From the NCBI GenBank assembly GCA_030685235.1, contig MU839082.1, positions 558,001 through 622,000 of the forward strand: DNA of 64,000 bases, written 5' to 3'. This stretch comes from Copromyces sp. CBS 386.78 (Eukaryota > Ascomycota > Sordariomycetes > Sordariales > Sordariaceae). This document shows, one piece after another, positions 34,963 to 46,849 of this stretch. Both the position numbers and the translations under genes were made by a program. Each line of letters starts with the position of its first letter. Within the stretch, counting starts at the first letter, position 1. A model generated the notes under the pieces. That model had not been told where the DNA came from. It did no database searches and saw only the letters and a program-made list of their open reading frames with translations.

Positions 34963-37900
34963 CGCTGCGAATATCCGGTAAAGATATAGTATTTAATTAA
35001 TAAAATATTAAATATACAGTAAGGAGTTTTTATACCCTATTAGTACGACGTTAGACCTTTCTAAACCTTTAAGACTAATAAGAATTATTCTATCCCTATA
35101 CGGTAGGTATACCCTTATTTAATAAAAGAAGGTTAATCCGTTGAAGTAGCTCGCGAATCTTTTACCCTTTATTTTAGCGATAATCGAATTTTAAGTTAGA
35201 AAGGGGTAGGAATCGCCTATTATAATACGGTTTAACGGTTGTAAATTAATAATTACCTTAGCTTTATAGACGCTGGCTATTATACGTTATACGACGAAAT
35301 ATAGGTATTCGAACGGTATTACTCTAATTATCTATTCTAGTTTCCCGTCTTCGTATATTTAATCTAAAGTATTATCGAATATTTTTCAATCTTTTACTCT
35401 AATTTAATACAGTTTTAAAAAAACCTTCTATCGTTATTAACTATCGACGAAGTTTATATAGAATATATTTTCTTCGCTTATTTTAATTATATTTCTACCG
35501 TTATATACGTCGTATTTATTTAGTAAGGCTTTTACCCGTTAAACGTACTTTAAGTCTTAGTTATAGATTTTTATTCTATAAACGGATTTAATTTCGAATA
35601 TATTTTCGTCTTTCCCAATACCGAGTAATAAACTCCGTTTTTATAATTCCCGGAAGATTTTTAAAGTATCCTCCTTAGTAAATTTATAGTTTAACGCTTC
35701 TTAATTATACTTTTTTTTTAATTTATTAGGTATATTTAGAATTAGTATTAATATAATATTTTCTAAATCTGCTATAAACGCGAACTTTTACCCTAATTCT
35801 GCGCTTACTACCGTTAAAAGTATTTTTATTTAGTCGAAGGATATTGCCTAATATCCGTTTGCCTCAATATCTTTTATAATTCCCAATCGTTAATTGTAAT
35901 ATATTCGGAGTAATTTGTCCGAATTATTTATAATTAATATTAATTTCAACGTTTTAGGATCGAATAAATAATTCTATATACTAGGGTATTTAGCTTCGAA
36001 AATATATTTTTTAGGTATACCCGCCGGCGATATTTCTATAATATACGTATAATTTATTGGCACTAATTGTTATTAAAATAGGGGAATAACTATATTGTAT
36101 ACCGTAACTACCTTTCGGCGAACTAGCTTAATATTATAATTGGTTTTTACTATTATATTCCTACAAATTAATATCCGTATAGTTTTAGCGGTAGAGTCGA
36201 TAATTACCTTATTTAGTTAAGTTTATTTAGTCCTAAATAATAATCGCACCGCTAGTCCTTTCGTTACCTAAGCGGTTAGGGTAAATATTTAGCGGGCCGG
36301 CTCGCCGTTTATATAGCCTTTAATAAATAGGTCAAACGTTATTCATTGTATTAAAATTATTTAATTACCTATAACGTCGAAGGATTTAATTTCCGTATTA
36401 TTATATATAATATTAGGGCTCTATTTAACCTATTATTCATTTATAAGAATATTGGAGTATTTAGTATCTACGTATATTAGGTATTTGGGCCCGTCCTAAT
36501 TAAGACATACTTATATACGGAGATAATTATAGCGGAGGGGGCCCTAGGATAGTACTATAGGACCTTTATTTAATTCTTCTATTATATAAAATACTTCCGC
36601 TACTTATTCGCTCTCTATTATAATTATTATATAATTTATAATTGGCTAAGGTTCGTTAATCGTCGGTTGAATTATTATAGGGCGATTAATTTTTTTACTA
36701 TACGGCCCTAATCTTAGGGGTTTTAGCTATATATATAAATTTGTAAAAACGTAAGTAAATATGTGGGTACGCATTACGAAGTATTTATTATATTTTAGGT
36801 ACGTTTAACGTAATGTGTTTAAGGTATTTAAATAAGTTGAACCGGATTTATTCTCGCTATTAATATTTATTAGTGCTTTATTAGCCGACGGTATATATGC
36901 TTCTTCGGTTAAGAAAACTTCTTTATTATTAGAGTTATAGTATACGCTGACTTTATTATAGCTATTTTATAAGAAACGCTCGCCTTCCGAATTAGGTTTA
37001 TTTATTTATTTATAGGTTTATTATTCGTCGATTACCGAATAAATTCTATTATAAAGTAGGCCGAACTTTAAGTACCGCCGATATATACGTTTATAAAGCC
37101 GTTATTCCTTTTTCTATTTACGTAAAACGTTACCGCTATTATAAAAGGATTTATTTTAATAAAAACCTCTTTAGTAACCTCCTAATAAATTGCCTTAGTA
37201 GTCCGAGAAGGATAATACACCCCGTCTATTTCTAAAGGAAAAGCCTCTGTAATAATTAGAAAATAAATTAGCGCAATACTTAAAGGATGAATTACTATAG
37301 TAATTTAAAGATAAATTACTACGGTAATTGGAAAATAAATTACTTCTATAAACAAAAAATAAATTACTTCGGTAAGTAGGACGGTAAATATTATTATATT
37401 TATTTCTTCCCTAATTTACTATTATATTTTGGCTAATTTTTTTAAACTCCTTTCGGCGAATAAAGTTCGCGGCTTTAATAGTTTTCGCAAAGGTTGGAAA
37501 TTTATTTTCTAATTAGGCCTTTAATATACGTTTATTAAAACTATTATTATAACCGCCTAAATTATTAATAATCTTTATATAATATATTTCTAAACGATAA
37601 TTTAAATAAATTAGTTAATTATCGAGGGATATATCGTTTAAAGGTTCCTAGATAGTATTTTTAAAGTTGGGATATAGGGTATTATAAATACGGGCTATAT
37701 AGGTTCCGACGTCTTTTTCTTCGAATTCTTTTGAATAGCGAACTATTTCTATAATTAAATTGCGAACGGGCTTGCCCGTATAATAGTCGTTATAAAAATA
37801 TTATAAGGTATTAAACTTTATTAATATTTAGGCGCGGGGTATCTTCTAGCGTATTAATATTTTGATAAACTAAGCGTTAAGGTTTTATTTAACCGCTGCT

Positions 37901-40814
37901 CTTTTTTTAACGCTAAACTAATTTATATACTATATTTTCGCTCCCCCGATAAATAATTAATATAGATTATAGCGTAATATATCTTCTTTAACTTTATTAT
38001 TTATAACGTTATTTCGAATTATTTCGATAAATAAATAAGGAGAGGTATAGTATATTTTATTTTTATAATAGAAATAATTTCTACCTATATTACCGTCCTT
38101 TTCCTTAGTATTCGGCTAGAAATAGCCAATTATAGTAATTTTCTAACTGTTAAATAAAGTAGTAATAATTATTTTAGCGAAGTTGTAAACTAGATAATCG
38201 AATTTATTATTTTGGAATTTGCCGGCGGCTTTTATAATCTTAATAATATAATATTCCTCTTTATCCTTGTTTAGGTTGTCTTTAGCGTGGTTATTTTATT
38301 AATTACCGTTGGGATTATTTCTTTACGAATTGCCTTTAGGCTTATTATAATGCTCCTAGTTTGCTATAATTGGTTTTTAAGTTAGTTAGCGTCTTTTAAT
38401 AGCTTTCCGGAGCCCTAAAGGTATTTAGCGAATATAACCTATATATAGTACCTTTTTATATAGTAATAAGTTTTTTAATGGTAACGCTTGTAAATTAGGC
38501 GGTAATTCGGTTACGCGTTAATCTCTAAGCGGTAGACTAAATATATTTAGGGAGATTAAACGGCGTTTAATTAAATAAGGGGGGTTAATTTAATTAATAT
38601 TAGGAAGACCTCGAAAATTATAGCGAAATGTATGTAATTCTGGAAGAGGCTTAATTTTTAAATTTAGGGTATTAATTAGATTTAGGGGCGCCTACGAAAT
38701 TCGTTTCTCCGGCTTTTTTCTTTTACGCTTACTAATTAGTTTTGTAGTAGGAATAATATTAACTTTTGTAGGACAGTTGAATTTTATTACTTTAATTAGC
38801 AGTTCTAGCTTTAAATTTAAGTTAGGTAGTAGCCGTTTATAGTCAGCTTTATAATTTTCTTAGGGCTCTGCTATATCGTCCCTTTTTTTTATAAATCGGT
38901 TTGTTAATTAATGAAACCCGTAGAACTATTGTACGTTAATTATTTAAGTTCGATTTTACCTTTTTTATATTTCCTTTAGTAATACCGGAAATTACGTAAT
39001 AGTATTATTTAATTTAGGGTAGGGGTTAAATTAGGGGCTTAGTTAATCGATTTTATTATCGCCTAATAATTCTATTATAATTTCTGCTTTAATTTATATA
39101 TTAGTAAATAAAGAATAGGTTGGCCCGTTATTTAGTATTGAAAACGATTTTTCTTCCGATAGTGTTTATTTAAAACCGAAGTTAATTAAATATTCGATTA
39201 TTCGTTTTATTAAAATTTCTATTATTTCTTTTAGTAAATTAGTTTCGGATTTAGTGGGTGCGTTAATTATCGAAATATCCGAACCCGCCGAAGCTTATTT
39301 TAGAAGATTATAATGTAGATTTATATTATATATTTGAGTGTACGTTACTGTTTATATACTAATTATTAAAGTATTTTCTATTTTAGTTTACTAACTTTAG
39401 TTATATTAAGTTAAATTGCTGCTAATCCGCTAATTTTTATTATATTAAACTTCGTTAATTTCTATTTAAAATTGCCTTCGAATAACGGTTATTTCTATAT
39501 TTGGGTATTTAATTAGAGTTTTTATTTCTGTATCCCTTCGTAATTCCTGCTGGTAACGCGGTGTATTTGGTATGTCCTGTACTACGGCTCCCGAATTATA
39601 GGTATATATTGTTAATTGAACGTTTAAATTTAGTCGGGGTATTTATATTTAATTATAGGAAATTCCTTCTAAACTGGCGAAATTTAGTACCGAAGTACAG
39701 GGTACCGAAACATCCCCTTTATAATTAGGGATAAACTTTTATTTATATAGGTATTAGTAATTTTTAATTTAATTTATTAGGGTCTAAAGATCGATAAACT
39801 ATTAGTTAGGCTATAATTACTTATCGTTTTCGTTTATCGGGCAATAGGGTTCGATTTCTAGTAATGAAAATAATTCTAATATTAAATTATAGAAGGATTG
39901 GCTATTAAATTTGAATAAAATATTTTTTCCGCTGCCGAGCGAACTTTCGGCTACGACGCTCTAGCTTAAGAAAATTAGCGAATCTTTATTATAATCGTTC
40001 TTAGTAGAGGTACCGTCGTATTGTATAGGAGCCGGGTATTATCCTTCCTTATATAAGGGATAGCTAGTATTATTATTCGGCGAATCTTCGGTTCGAATGT
40101 TGCTCTAGATAACCTATTATTTATAATATAATTAAATTTATTAAAGTCGGAATAATTAATTATAAGGATAAATTAGCGGGAGGGGTACCGTCGGCGTAAT
40201 TAATTTAATTACGGTTTGCCCGCCTAACGTAACTGTATTATTATATTCGAAAGTATATTACTAAGCTTAAAGTAGGGGATTGGGCAGTAAAGGTAGTAGT
40301 TATTTATTTATTGTAGCGTTAATAATAGTATTTTTAATAGTTTTTTTAAATAATTACTTCGGGATATAGTAGTTTAGTACTTAATTATTAGGGTATAGTA
40401 TTAACGTCGCTTATTGGGCTCAATATATCGTTCGCGTAGTAATTAAAATAAATATAGTATTATTTAAGCTTGGAAGCGCTTTAATAATTTGGTTAAATAC
40501 GTTACGCTTATATTAAAGGAAACGTAATACTTATTTAATCTTTGGATTGAAATAAAGGAAATTTAATACGTAATATAAATCCTAGATTGTTAGCTTATTT
40601 ATATTAGGTTTAATATAGATAATTAATGTAGTAATTAGGTTGGGTATAATTTATTTAAATATTATAATTAAGTTGGTTTAACGATATATAATAAAGGTAT
40701 AGGGGTCGCGTCGAACTACGCGTCGAACTATAATTAGTGGATAATTCTAAGGAATCCAAAATAGATAAGAAAGGTATAGTATAGTAGTTCAATATCAATT
40801 GTTATTAAGCACTA

Positions 40815-40976
40815 TGTAAGATGAATAACGTGTAATGATGTAATTGTATTAATTGATAAAAAGAAGAGAGAGAGAGAAGCTCCGTGCTCTCCGAGCTATA
40901 TATACCAGCGTGTGTTATAGCAGTGCTTGCTTGTCCAGGTGCAGGTCCCCTGCCCTCTTACTCTCTCCTTCTTATA
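40815..40976 (-). repeat. 5' LTR of nested gypsy element
   Basis: 162-bp partner of 29929-30090. The outer end is mutated to CTTATA and is followed by the TTATA duplication. GC-balanced relative to its surroundings. Confidence 0.93.
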
Positions 40977-41198
40977 TTATATATTCAAACTTAATTTCTC
41001 ATCTAAATTGTCTAAATCGATTTCTTCTAATCCCGGATTATCCTTCTTTCGGGGTGGTCTTTCTACTATACCTAGAAACTCTTTGAACCTCCTATACTTC
41101 AAAATATCCAATACCTTTATTAATTTATCTACTGGCATTAATTTCGTATTTAAATACTCGATTTTAAGCGTCTTCTTAATGAGGATCTCCTCCTTCAA
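40977..41198 (-). pseudogene. copia RNase H C-terminal remnant
   Basis: A 73-codon open piece. LKIEYLNTKLMPVDKLIKVL followed by KYRRFKEFLGI is the typical Ty1/copia RNase H tail (I-x-Y-x-P-T-x-x-M-x-A-D-x-L-T-K-A-L then K-F/Y-x-x-F). The nested element inserted exactly at its 3' end. Substitutions such as Asp/Thr changes fit decay. Confidence 0.8.
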
Positions 41199-41999
41199 TT
41201 AATATTTATAGATATTTATATATTTTATTTTAGTATTGAAGGTAGGGGTTTCCTTTATAAGCGTTCTAATGGTTTGCTTATTATCGTATTGTAGAATAGG
41301 GATAAGATTTTCTAGTAGCCTTACTCCTAGAACGGATATCAACTATATTATAAATAGGGTTTCCTTAACCACCCTCTTAATTACGTATAATTCTACTTCT
41401 ATTATCGAAGTCGCGATAGTAGTCTATTTAGTTATACCCTAATAGATTAAATTACTACAAAGTTTAATTGTAAAACCCTATAAATTCTTTCGATCGCTTA
41501 AATTATTTATAAACGAAGTATCTAAGGCTATTTCTAATCGGTCGCTACCGCCGAAATATAGTACTTAAGTTTTAATAGTTCGAAAATATTGTATTACCTT
41601 TTCGCTAGCTACTTAATAAATAGAATTAGGATTATAATTGTATTGTACTAATCTACTTACTAAGAACGCGATATTTAATCGAATATTAACCGCTATATAC
41701 AATAGTAAACCTACGTTAATTTAATAGGAGCGGATCTCTATATAATTGGCGATACCCTTGTAGGGAATTAATTTTATATGCCCTATAGGCATTAGAGTAG
41801 GTTGAAAGCTAGATTTAAATAGCTTAGAGATCTTTTCGATATAGGCTTCCTATAATAACCAAATTTTTTTTAAATTTCAATTACGGATAATTTTAATACC
41901 TAGAAACTACTAGAGCTCGTTTCTTCTTATAAGGTAATATTTCGATTATGATTCTATAATATATTTATTAACCTTTTCTATTTTACTCTTATTAAATAT

Positions 42000-42060
42000 A
42001 AATATAATATCGTTAATATAATAAAGTATAAAGATATTATTCTTCTTTATAATATATAGA
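42000..42060 (-). pseudogene. copia reverse transcriptase core remnant
   Basis: The minus strand reads KKNNIFILYYINDIIFIF, corresponding to the Ty1/copia palm with Y-V-D-D (here Y-I-N-D at 42009-42020, Asp-to-Asn by G-to-A). Position between 5' gag/IN and the 3' RNase H tail fits the copia order IN-RT-RH. Confidence 0.8.
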
Positions 42061-45000
42061 TCTTTAAAGATTACTTCGAAGCTTATAGATTTAAACGTAC
42101 TGCTAAGCTCCCTTTACTATAATAGAAGTACTTATTGTAGATTATATAATACTTTAATTAATTTAAGGATTTTATTAAAGATTTAATACCCGGGAGGTAT
42201 ACGTATATAAATCTCTTTATTAAAGTATACGTTAACGAAGGTATTAATTGCGTTATACTAGATTAATTTAAAGTTAAATTTTATAACGAAAGCGATAATA
42301 AATTTAAACGACTTCTTTATTAGGGTAGAGGCGTATATATTTATACTATTTTTATTTTATTAATCGCCTTTTACAATAAGCCGTACTTTATATTTATTAA
42401 ATATCCCGTTTTTATTGAATTTATAAATATATACCTATATATAATTGAGAATTTGTTTGCCTTGTAACCGCGGTATATCCTTACTAACCTTAATCTACGT
42501 TTTTATATTTTTATAATTCTATAGATGGGTTTTTTCCGCTTCTTTAAAGAGTTGGCCTAGTAAATAATTATTTAAATTGCTGTAATATTTAGGTATAGGG
42601 GGTAAATCTCGTCGATAGACTCTATTAAGTCGGCTTAATTTAATAATTAGCTAATATACTTCCGCTTTAGTAATAATTTTCCCTATCGTTTTAAAAATTA
42701 ATTAGGATAGTTTCCTAACGTTAAATATAGTTTTCTAAAGTTCTTACTAATACGAATATTTATAAATTGTTTAATCTATTATATAATTTATATTAAATAC
42801 TACCGGCGGGGTTAATAGAAGCGACGGATATGTGCCCGTAATATATTTAATAAATATCTTATTTAAAATGTAGTACGGATTAACTCCTTCTTATAGTTAA
42901 CCGTCCTCCTCTTAGGAGGCATTTTAACTTTACTTATAATCTTTATTTAGGAGGCTTAATAGTAATAATTTAATATTATTATTATCGATATCGTTTTATA
43001 AGCCGTAGCCTTCTCTCTCTAATAGTTTGGACACTCCCGAAGATTAATTATATAGCTCGTCGAATTTATTAAGCAAATCCGCTAATTCTTCGCTACTAAT
43101 TTACAAATCCTTTTTCAACTTCTTGAAATTTAGGTTATACGTAATCTCCTCGTTAAAGATTACGTTTCTAATTTAGATAATCCGGTTTATATGCGGATTC
43201 TATATACGGTAGATTAAAGTCGTTAAATAACCGATAAGGAAACTTATTTATACTTTAAGTAGATATTTTTAACGCCGCTTCTCTTTCTTCTAAGTAGTAT
43301 TCGTTATTATAAAGGCCTTACAACTATAAATTTTAAAGTAATTTAAATTTAGTTTATATACCTCTTAATAATTATATTATTAAATAATATAAGTATAAAA
43401 CTATTTAAAAGGAGATTTCCAATTGTAAAGGTATTGAGGGGATTTATTAATAAAATAAATAATTATAGTAGTAATCTCTAGCTATAGATCGATTAGAAAT
43501 TTCGAGCTTATTGATATAGTATTATATCTTTCCTTGACTATACCCTTTAAATATTTTACCCTACTATTCTATATTTATATATTAGGAGTAAAAGGTTTAA
43601 TTATCATTCTTCGTTATAATAACCTTTATTGGATCTTATTATTTATAAATTCGTTATCGAATTCGAAGGTTTTAATACTAATATTATATTATTATTTAAA
43701 TATATCGATATAGGATACTAGTATAATAGTAATAGTAATTACTTAATAATTAGATAGGTAGTAGTTTTAAATATAACTAGACTAGTAGTATATAATAAGG
43801 AAGAAATATTTAACCCCGTTACTTCCTTCGTTAAATTCGAAGAAATCCGCTATAAATCTCTCCCTTAGTTTATAACCGTAGTTTCTAAGTATATAGTGAA
43901 CCTATCGTTTAATTTTTACTATAGCGTACGTATTATATTTAATTAATAATATATTGCGTATCCGTACCCTGTTAACGTTTTATAGATAGTCGAATATTTG
44001 TGGTCTTAAGTGCCCGAATTGTAGATACTAAATATTTATTATTTACTTTAACGGGCGTTGAATATAGGAAGTGATTTTGTATCGACGTATTACGAATAAA
44101 ATTCTAGTAAACGAAAGGGGGATAATTTCTATAACCGTTTAATTATAAATAATATTTAAATAATAAAAGAATAATCTATTAGTTTTCTTTAAATAATTAT
44201 TAAGAAGGTAATAATCCTAGTAGAAACCTTGCCTTCGTAATTAAATATAGGAGATAAAATTAGTAGCGAAATTAGGGCAAAAAGCGACTTCTTTCAATTG
44301 TAGCTTTAAAGGACCGTTCTTTCTTCTAATAATAACGTTAACCTCCCTAAACCCTTTAATTACTATTTAAATATCTTTAACCTATATATAATTATTTAAA
44401 TTAATATAACGAAAATAAAGGAAACGAATAATTTTATTAAAAATATAAAGCGAATTACTAAAATTGAAAATCGCTAAATTTTTAAAGGGGTAAATCTCTT
44501 CCCTAGTTTAATACGCCCCGCTAACCTAAAAGGTCGTTCTATAAGTAATATTACGATTCGCATTTACATTAGATAGTTATACGTTTTCCTATTTCTTAAG
44601 TACCTTCTCCTCTTTATTATTCTTAATTGTAATATATTCTATTTTTCTAGTAAGCTCTAGGTCTTTTGTGAAGTTTTCTTTAACGACGTAATAGGTATAA
44701 GGGTTTAACCTAGTAACCCTCTTAAGTTTAGCATTTAAATTAATATATTAATATTCTTTAAGGGTATATAGGGATTTTTCGTATATTTTATATATAGGGA
44801 GACTAAATTTCTTACGCATTTAAAATTCGGACGTATCCGACTAATATTTTCTTTTCTTAAATATAGTACTTTTAAACCTAATACCCGTAAGCTTTTTATT
44901 ATTTTTACTTTTTTAATGAGCGTCCTTATTATAGGTATCTTTTTTGTAATTATCGTTAAATATAAATTTCTAATTATTAAATTTAATATTAATCTCGCTA

Positions 45001-45970
45001 GCGCTAAAAGTATTATAATATCTTCCCTTGGGAATTACCCTACGTTTTATAAAATCGATACCGTATTTCTTAAAGTCCTTATATACTTTTATAAAAGTAA
45101 GAATCCTAACGGCTATCTCCTTATTAAACTTCTAAATACTTTTATACTATTTAAGGCGTACGATTTTAACCGTATTAATAAAATTAATATACTAAGAATT
45201 AAGGACTTTAATTTTTCTAATACTTATTATTTAATTATTATTTATTATAATAAATTAAGTTTAAAGTTAGTTACCCTAATTCTTAAGTTCCTTCGTAAGT
45301 ATAGTAATAGTTTTTTAATATTATTTCCGGGCTCTAATTTACTTATTGACTACTTTATAATTAGTTATAGTTTTAAATCTTTTATACTATTCGTTTATTT
45401 TCTACTCCTCTTTTATAATACTATTTTGTAGATTATAATTAATTAATAATCTTATTTAGGTACGTACGGCCTTATTATTAGCTACGAACTCCTTCTAATC
45501 CTTTTTATTATTGGGATAAAGCGTAAATTCTAATTTAAAGAGCTCCTTATTAAAGAAATCCGTTTCGGTAATAAGGGTATCGAAAACTATTTTATTATAT
45601 TCTTTAGGCTTAATAGGAAGAATTCTTTGAATTACTTCGTTTAGGTTAGTTTACACGACGGTTCCATTATTAAAATTATTAAATTCGATCTTAGCGGCTT
45701 TAATCCGTACCTTTACTTCTTTAGTAATAGGGTATTAGCTAGGATTAAGTTGTCTCGGTACTATAGGTCTCTCGATCTTACTTTAGATCCAATTTTTAAA
45801 AGTATCCGAATTATACTTTAACTAGAGTATAGGCTCTTAGCGGATCTAGTTATCGCTGTCTTTAAAGTAGGCGATATTCTCCTTAGTATTGTTACTAATC
45901 TTTAAAAGAGATATTGTATCGTTTAGTTTTAATTGTTGACTATTAATTAATACTAATCGTCGTATTAATA

Positions 45971-45996
45971 GGTAATGCGCGTATCAGACTGTTAAT
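45971..45996 (+). other. copia primer-binding site resembling a tRNA anticodon arm
   Basis: Immediately inside the 5' LTR, with no spacer, the plus strand ends in tcagactgttaat. Read as tRNA this gives half an anticodon stem (tcaga), then the canonical loop C-T-GTT-A-A and one further T that pairs with the last stem base. This suggests priming by a half-tRNA (anticodon GUU, Asn) ending at about nucleotide 39, as described for Drosophila copia with initiator tRNA-Met. Upstream bases fit a tRNA D-arm poorly, so only about 13 bases support it. Confidence 0.4.
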
Positions 45997-46168
45997 TATC
46001 AGATTTACTGGTGTGATTTAGTTGATTAAACTATCTAGAAATTAGCTGTGTAATTGATCCGCTCCAGAAGGTCTGGGGGGTGCTCGGGTATCCCGGAAAT
46101 GCCAAGACCTTAATCAGGTGACTGGGACTCGCCTCATCTAGTCGAGATCTCCACCCTACAATCTAACA
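45997..46168 (-). repeat. 5' LTR of copia element
   Basis: 172 bp, largely unmutated in the middle and outer half (tcatctagtcgagatctccaccc), ending AATCTAACA. The inner end is TATCAG instead of TGTCAG, marking where the RIP-affected block stops. Confidence 0.92.
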
Positions 46169-46849
46169 GATGGTGGGGTTTGCAGACTGCTACGCAATAA
46201 GTCTTGCAGAAAGTATAAAGTCTAGGCCGTGTATCGGAAGCCGATTTCAACTTGCAAGCATAAGTAGGGCAAGACTTTTATGATCGACCTTGAAACTCGA
46301 CCATGAAGAGAAGCATCAGATTTGGGATAAGACTGCATCAACTCAAGGAAGGTTAATTGCCCAGCTGAATTCATATCAATGTGGGTTGAGGGACAGGGCT
46401 CGTGTTAAACATCCAATTGACAGAAGGTGTCTCCACTGACATTCGAAAGTAGTTCATGTCATATCTAAGCCAGGCAGGCGTTGAACTTAATCTGGAACAG
46501 CGGCGACGGTCAATTGATAAACCACATCTGAATGTTAAGCATAAAACCCGAACTCCATCGCAAAGGTCAACGGCAATCCCCGTAATAGCTGCAAAGTGGT
46601 TCGCACACAGTGCCGGATTTAAGCTCTGTGGGTCCCAAGCATACGTACGGCTGCTCCACATGAATCGAACTTTCATCCTACCCCACATCGCAAGGCAGAC
46701 CAATCACGCAGGTGCAGACCCCAAACTGTGGCTGAAAATTTCTGGTCCACCGCGACAAGGCTACTATCATCGAAAACTTCGACTGCGACTTTCAAGGCTT
46801 TGCAAGGCATTCGCGAATACAAGCAAGACATCCAAGTAGCTGGCAGCAC
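46169..46849. promoter_or_regulatory. UTP21 upstream region
   Basis: 681 bp of unique GC-balanced DNA between the copia LTR and the UTP21 start. Short open frames on both strands (the longest about 127 codons) match nothing and overlap each other. It presumably holds the UTP21 promoter and 5' UTR. Confidence 0.5.

Larger units (their letters stand above)
29929..40976 (-). mobile_element. Nested 11.05-kb Ty3/gypsy LTR retrotransposon, RIP-mutated
   Basis: Bounded by 162-bp LTRs (29929-30090 and 40815-40976) with TGTAAG/CTTACA ends and a perfect 5-bp duplication TTATA (29924-29928 and 40977-40981). A minus-strand purine tract ending in GGGGGGGCAT abuts the left LTR, and a primer-binding-like TAGTGCTT (mutated from TGG...) abuts the right LTR, so the coding strand is minus. 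The RT core reads GYIDNIIVFNNIIEDDLKYL at about 34915-34962, the Ty3/gypsy YIDD palm motif with Asp-to-Asn by G-to-A. It is large for this class: about 4.9 kb lies between RT and the last internal base near the left LTR, and about 5.8 kb between RT and the right LTR. Confidence 0.9.
29686..46168 (-). mobile_element. Ty1/copia LTR retrotransposon, split by a nested gypsy element
   Basis: Bounded by 172-bp LTRs (29686-29857 and 45997-46168) and target duplications GATAG (29681-29685) and GATGG (46169-46173). Removing the nested insertion (11,048 bp plus 5-bp duplication) leaves about 5.4 kb, normal for Ty1/copia. The coding strand is minus: RNase H C-terminus at 40977-41198, RT box FILYYINDIIF at about 42009-42020, and 5' parts towards 46 kb. 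A purine tract lies inside the left LTR (29858-29870, minus). Stops and CpA/TpG loss show RIP inactivation. Confidence 0.9.

Noticed and set aside
44916..45431. 171-codon plus-strand frame
   Set aside because: Composed of Ile/Leu/Asn/Lys/Tyr as expected from AT-rich RIP DNA, and antisense to the copia element.
46621..46700. Possible tRNA 3' half (tcgaact ... ccccac)
   Set aside because: No matching acceptor stem or anticodon arm could be found around it.
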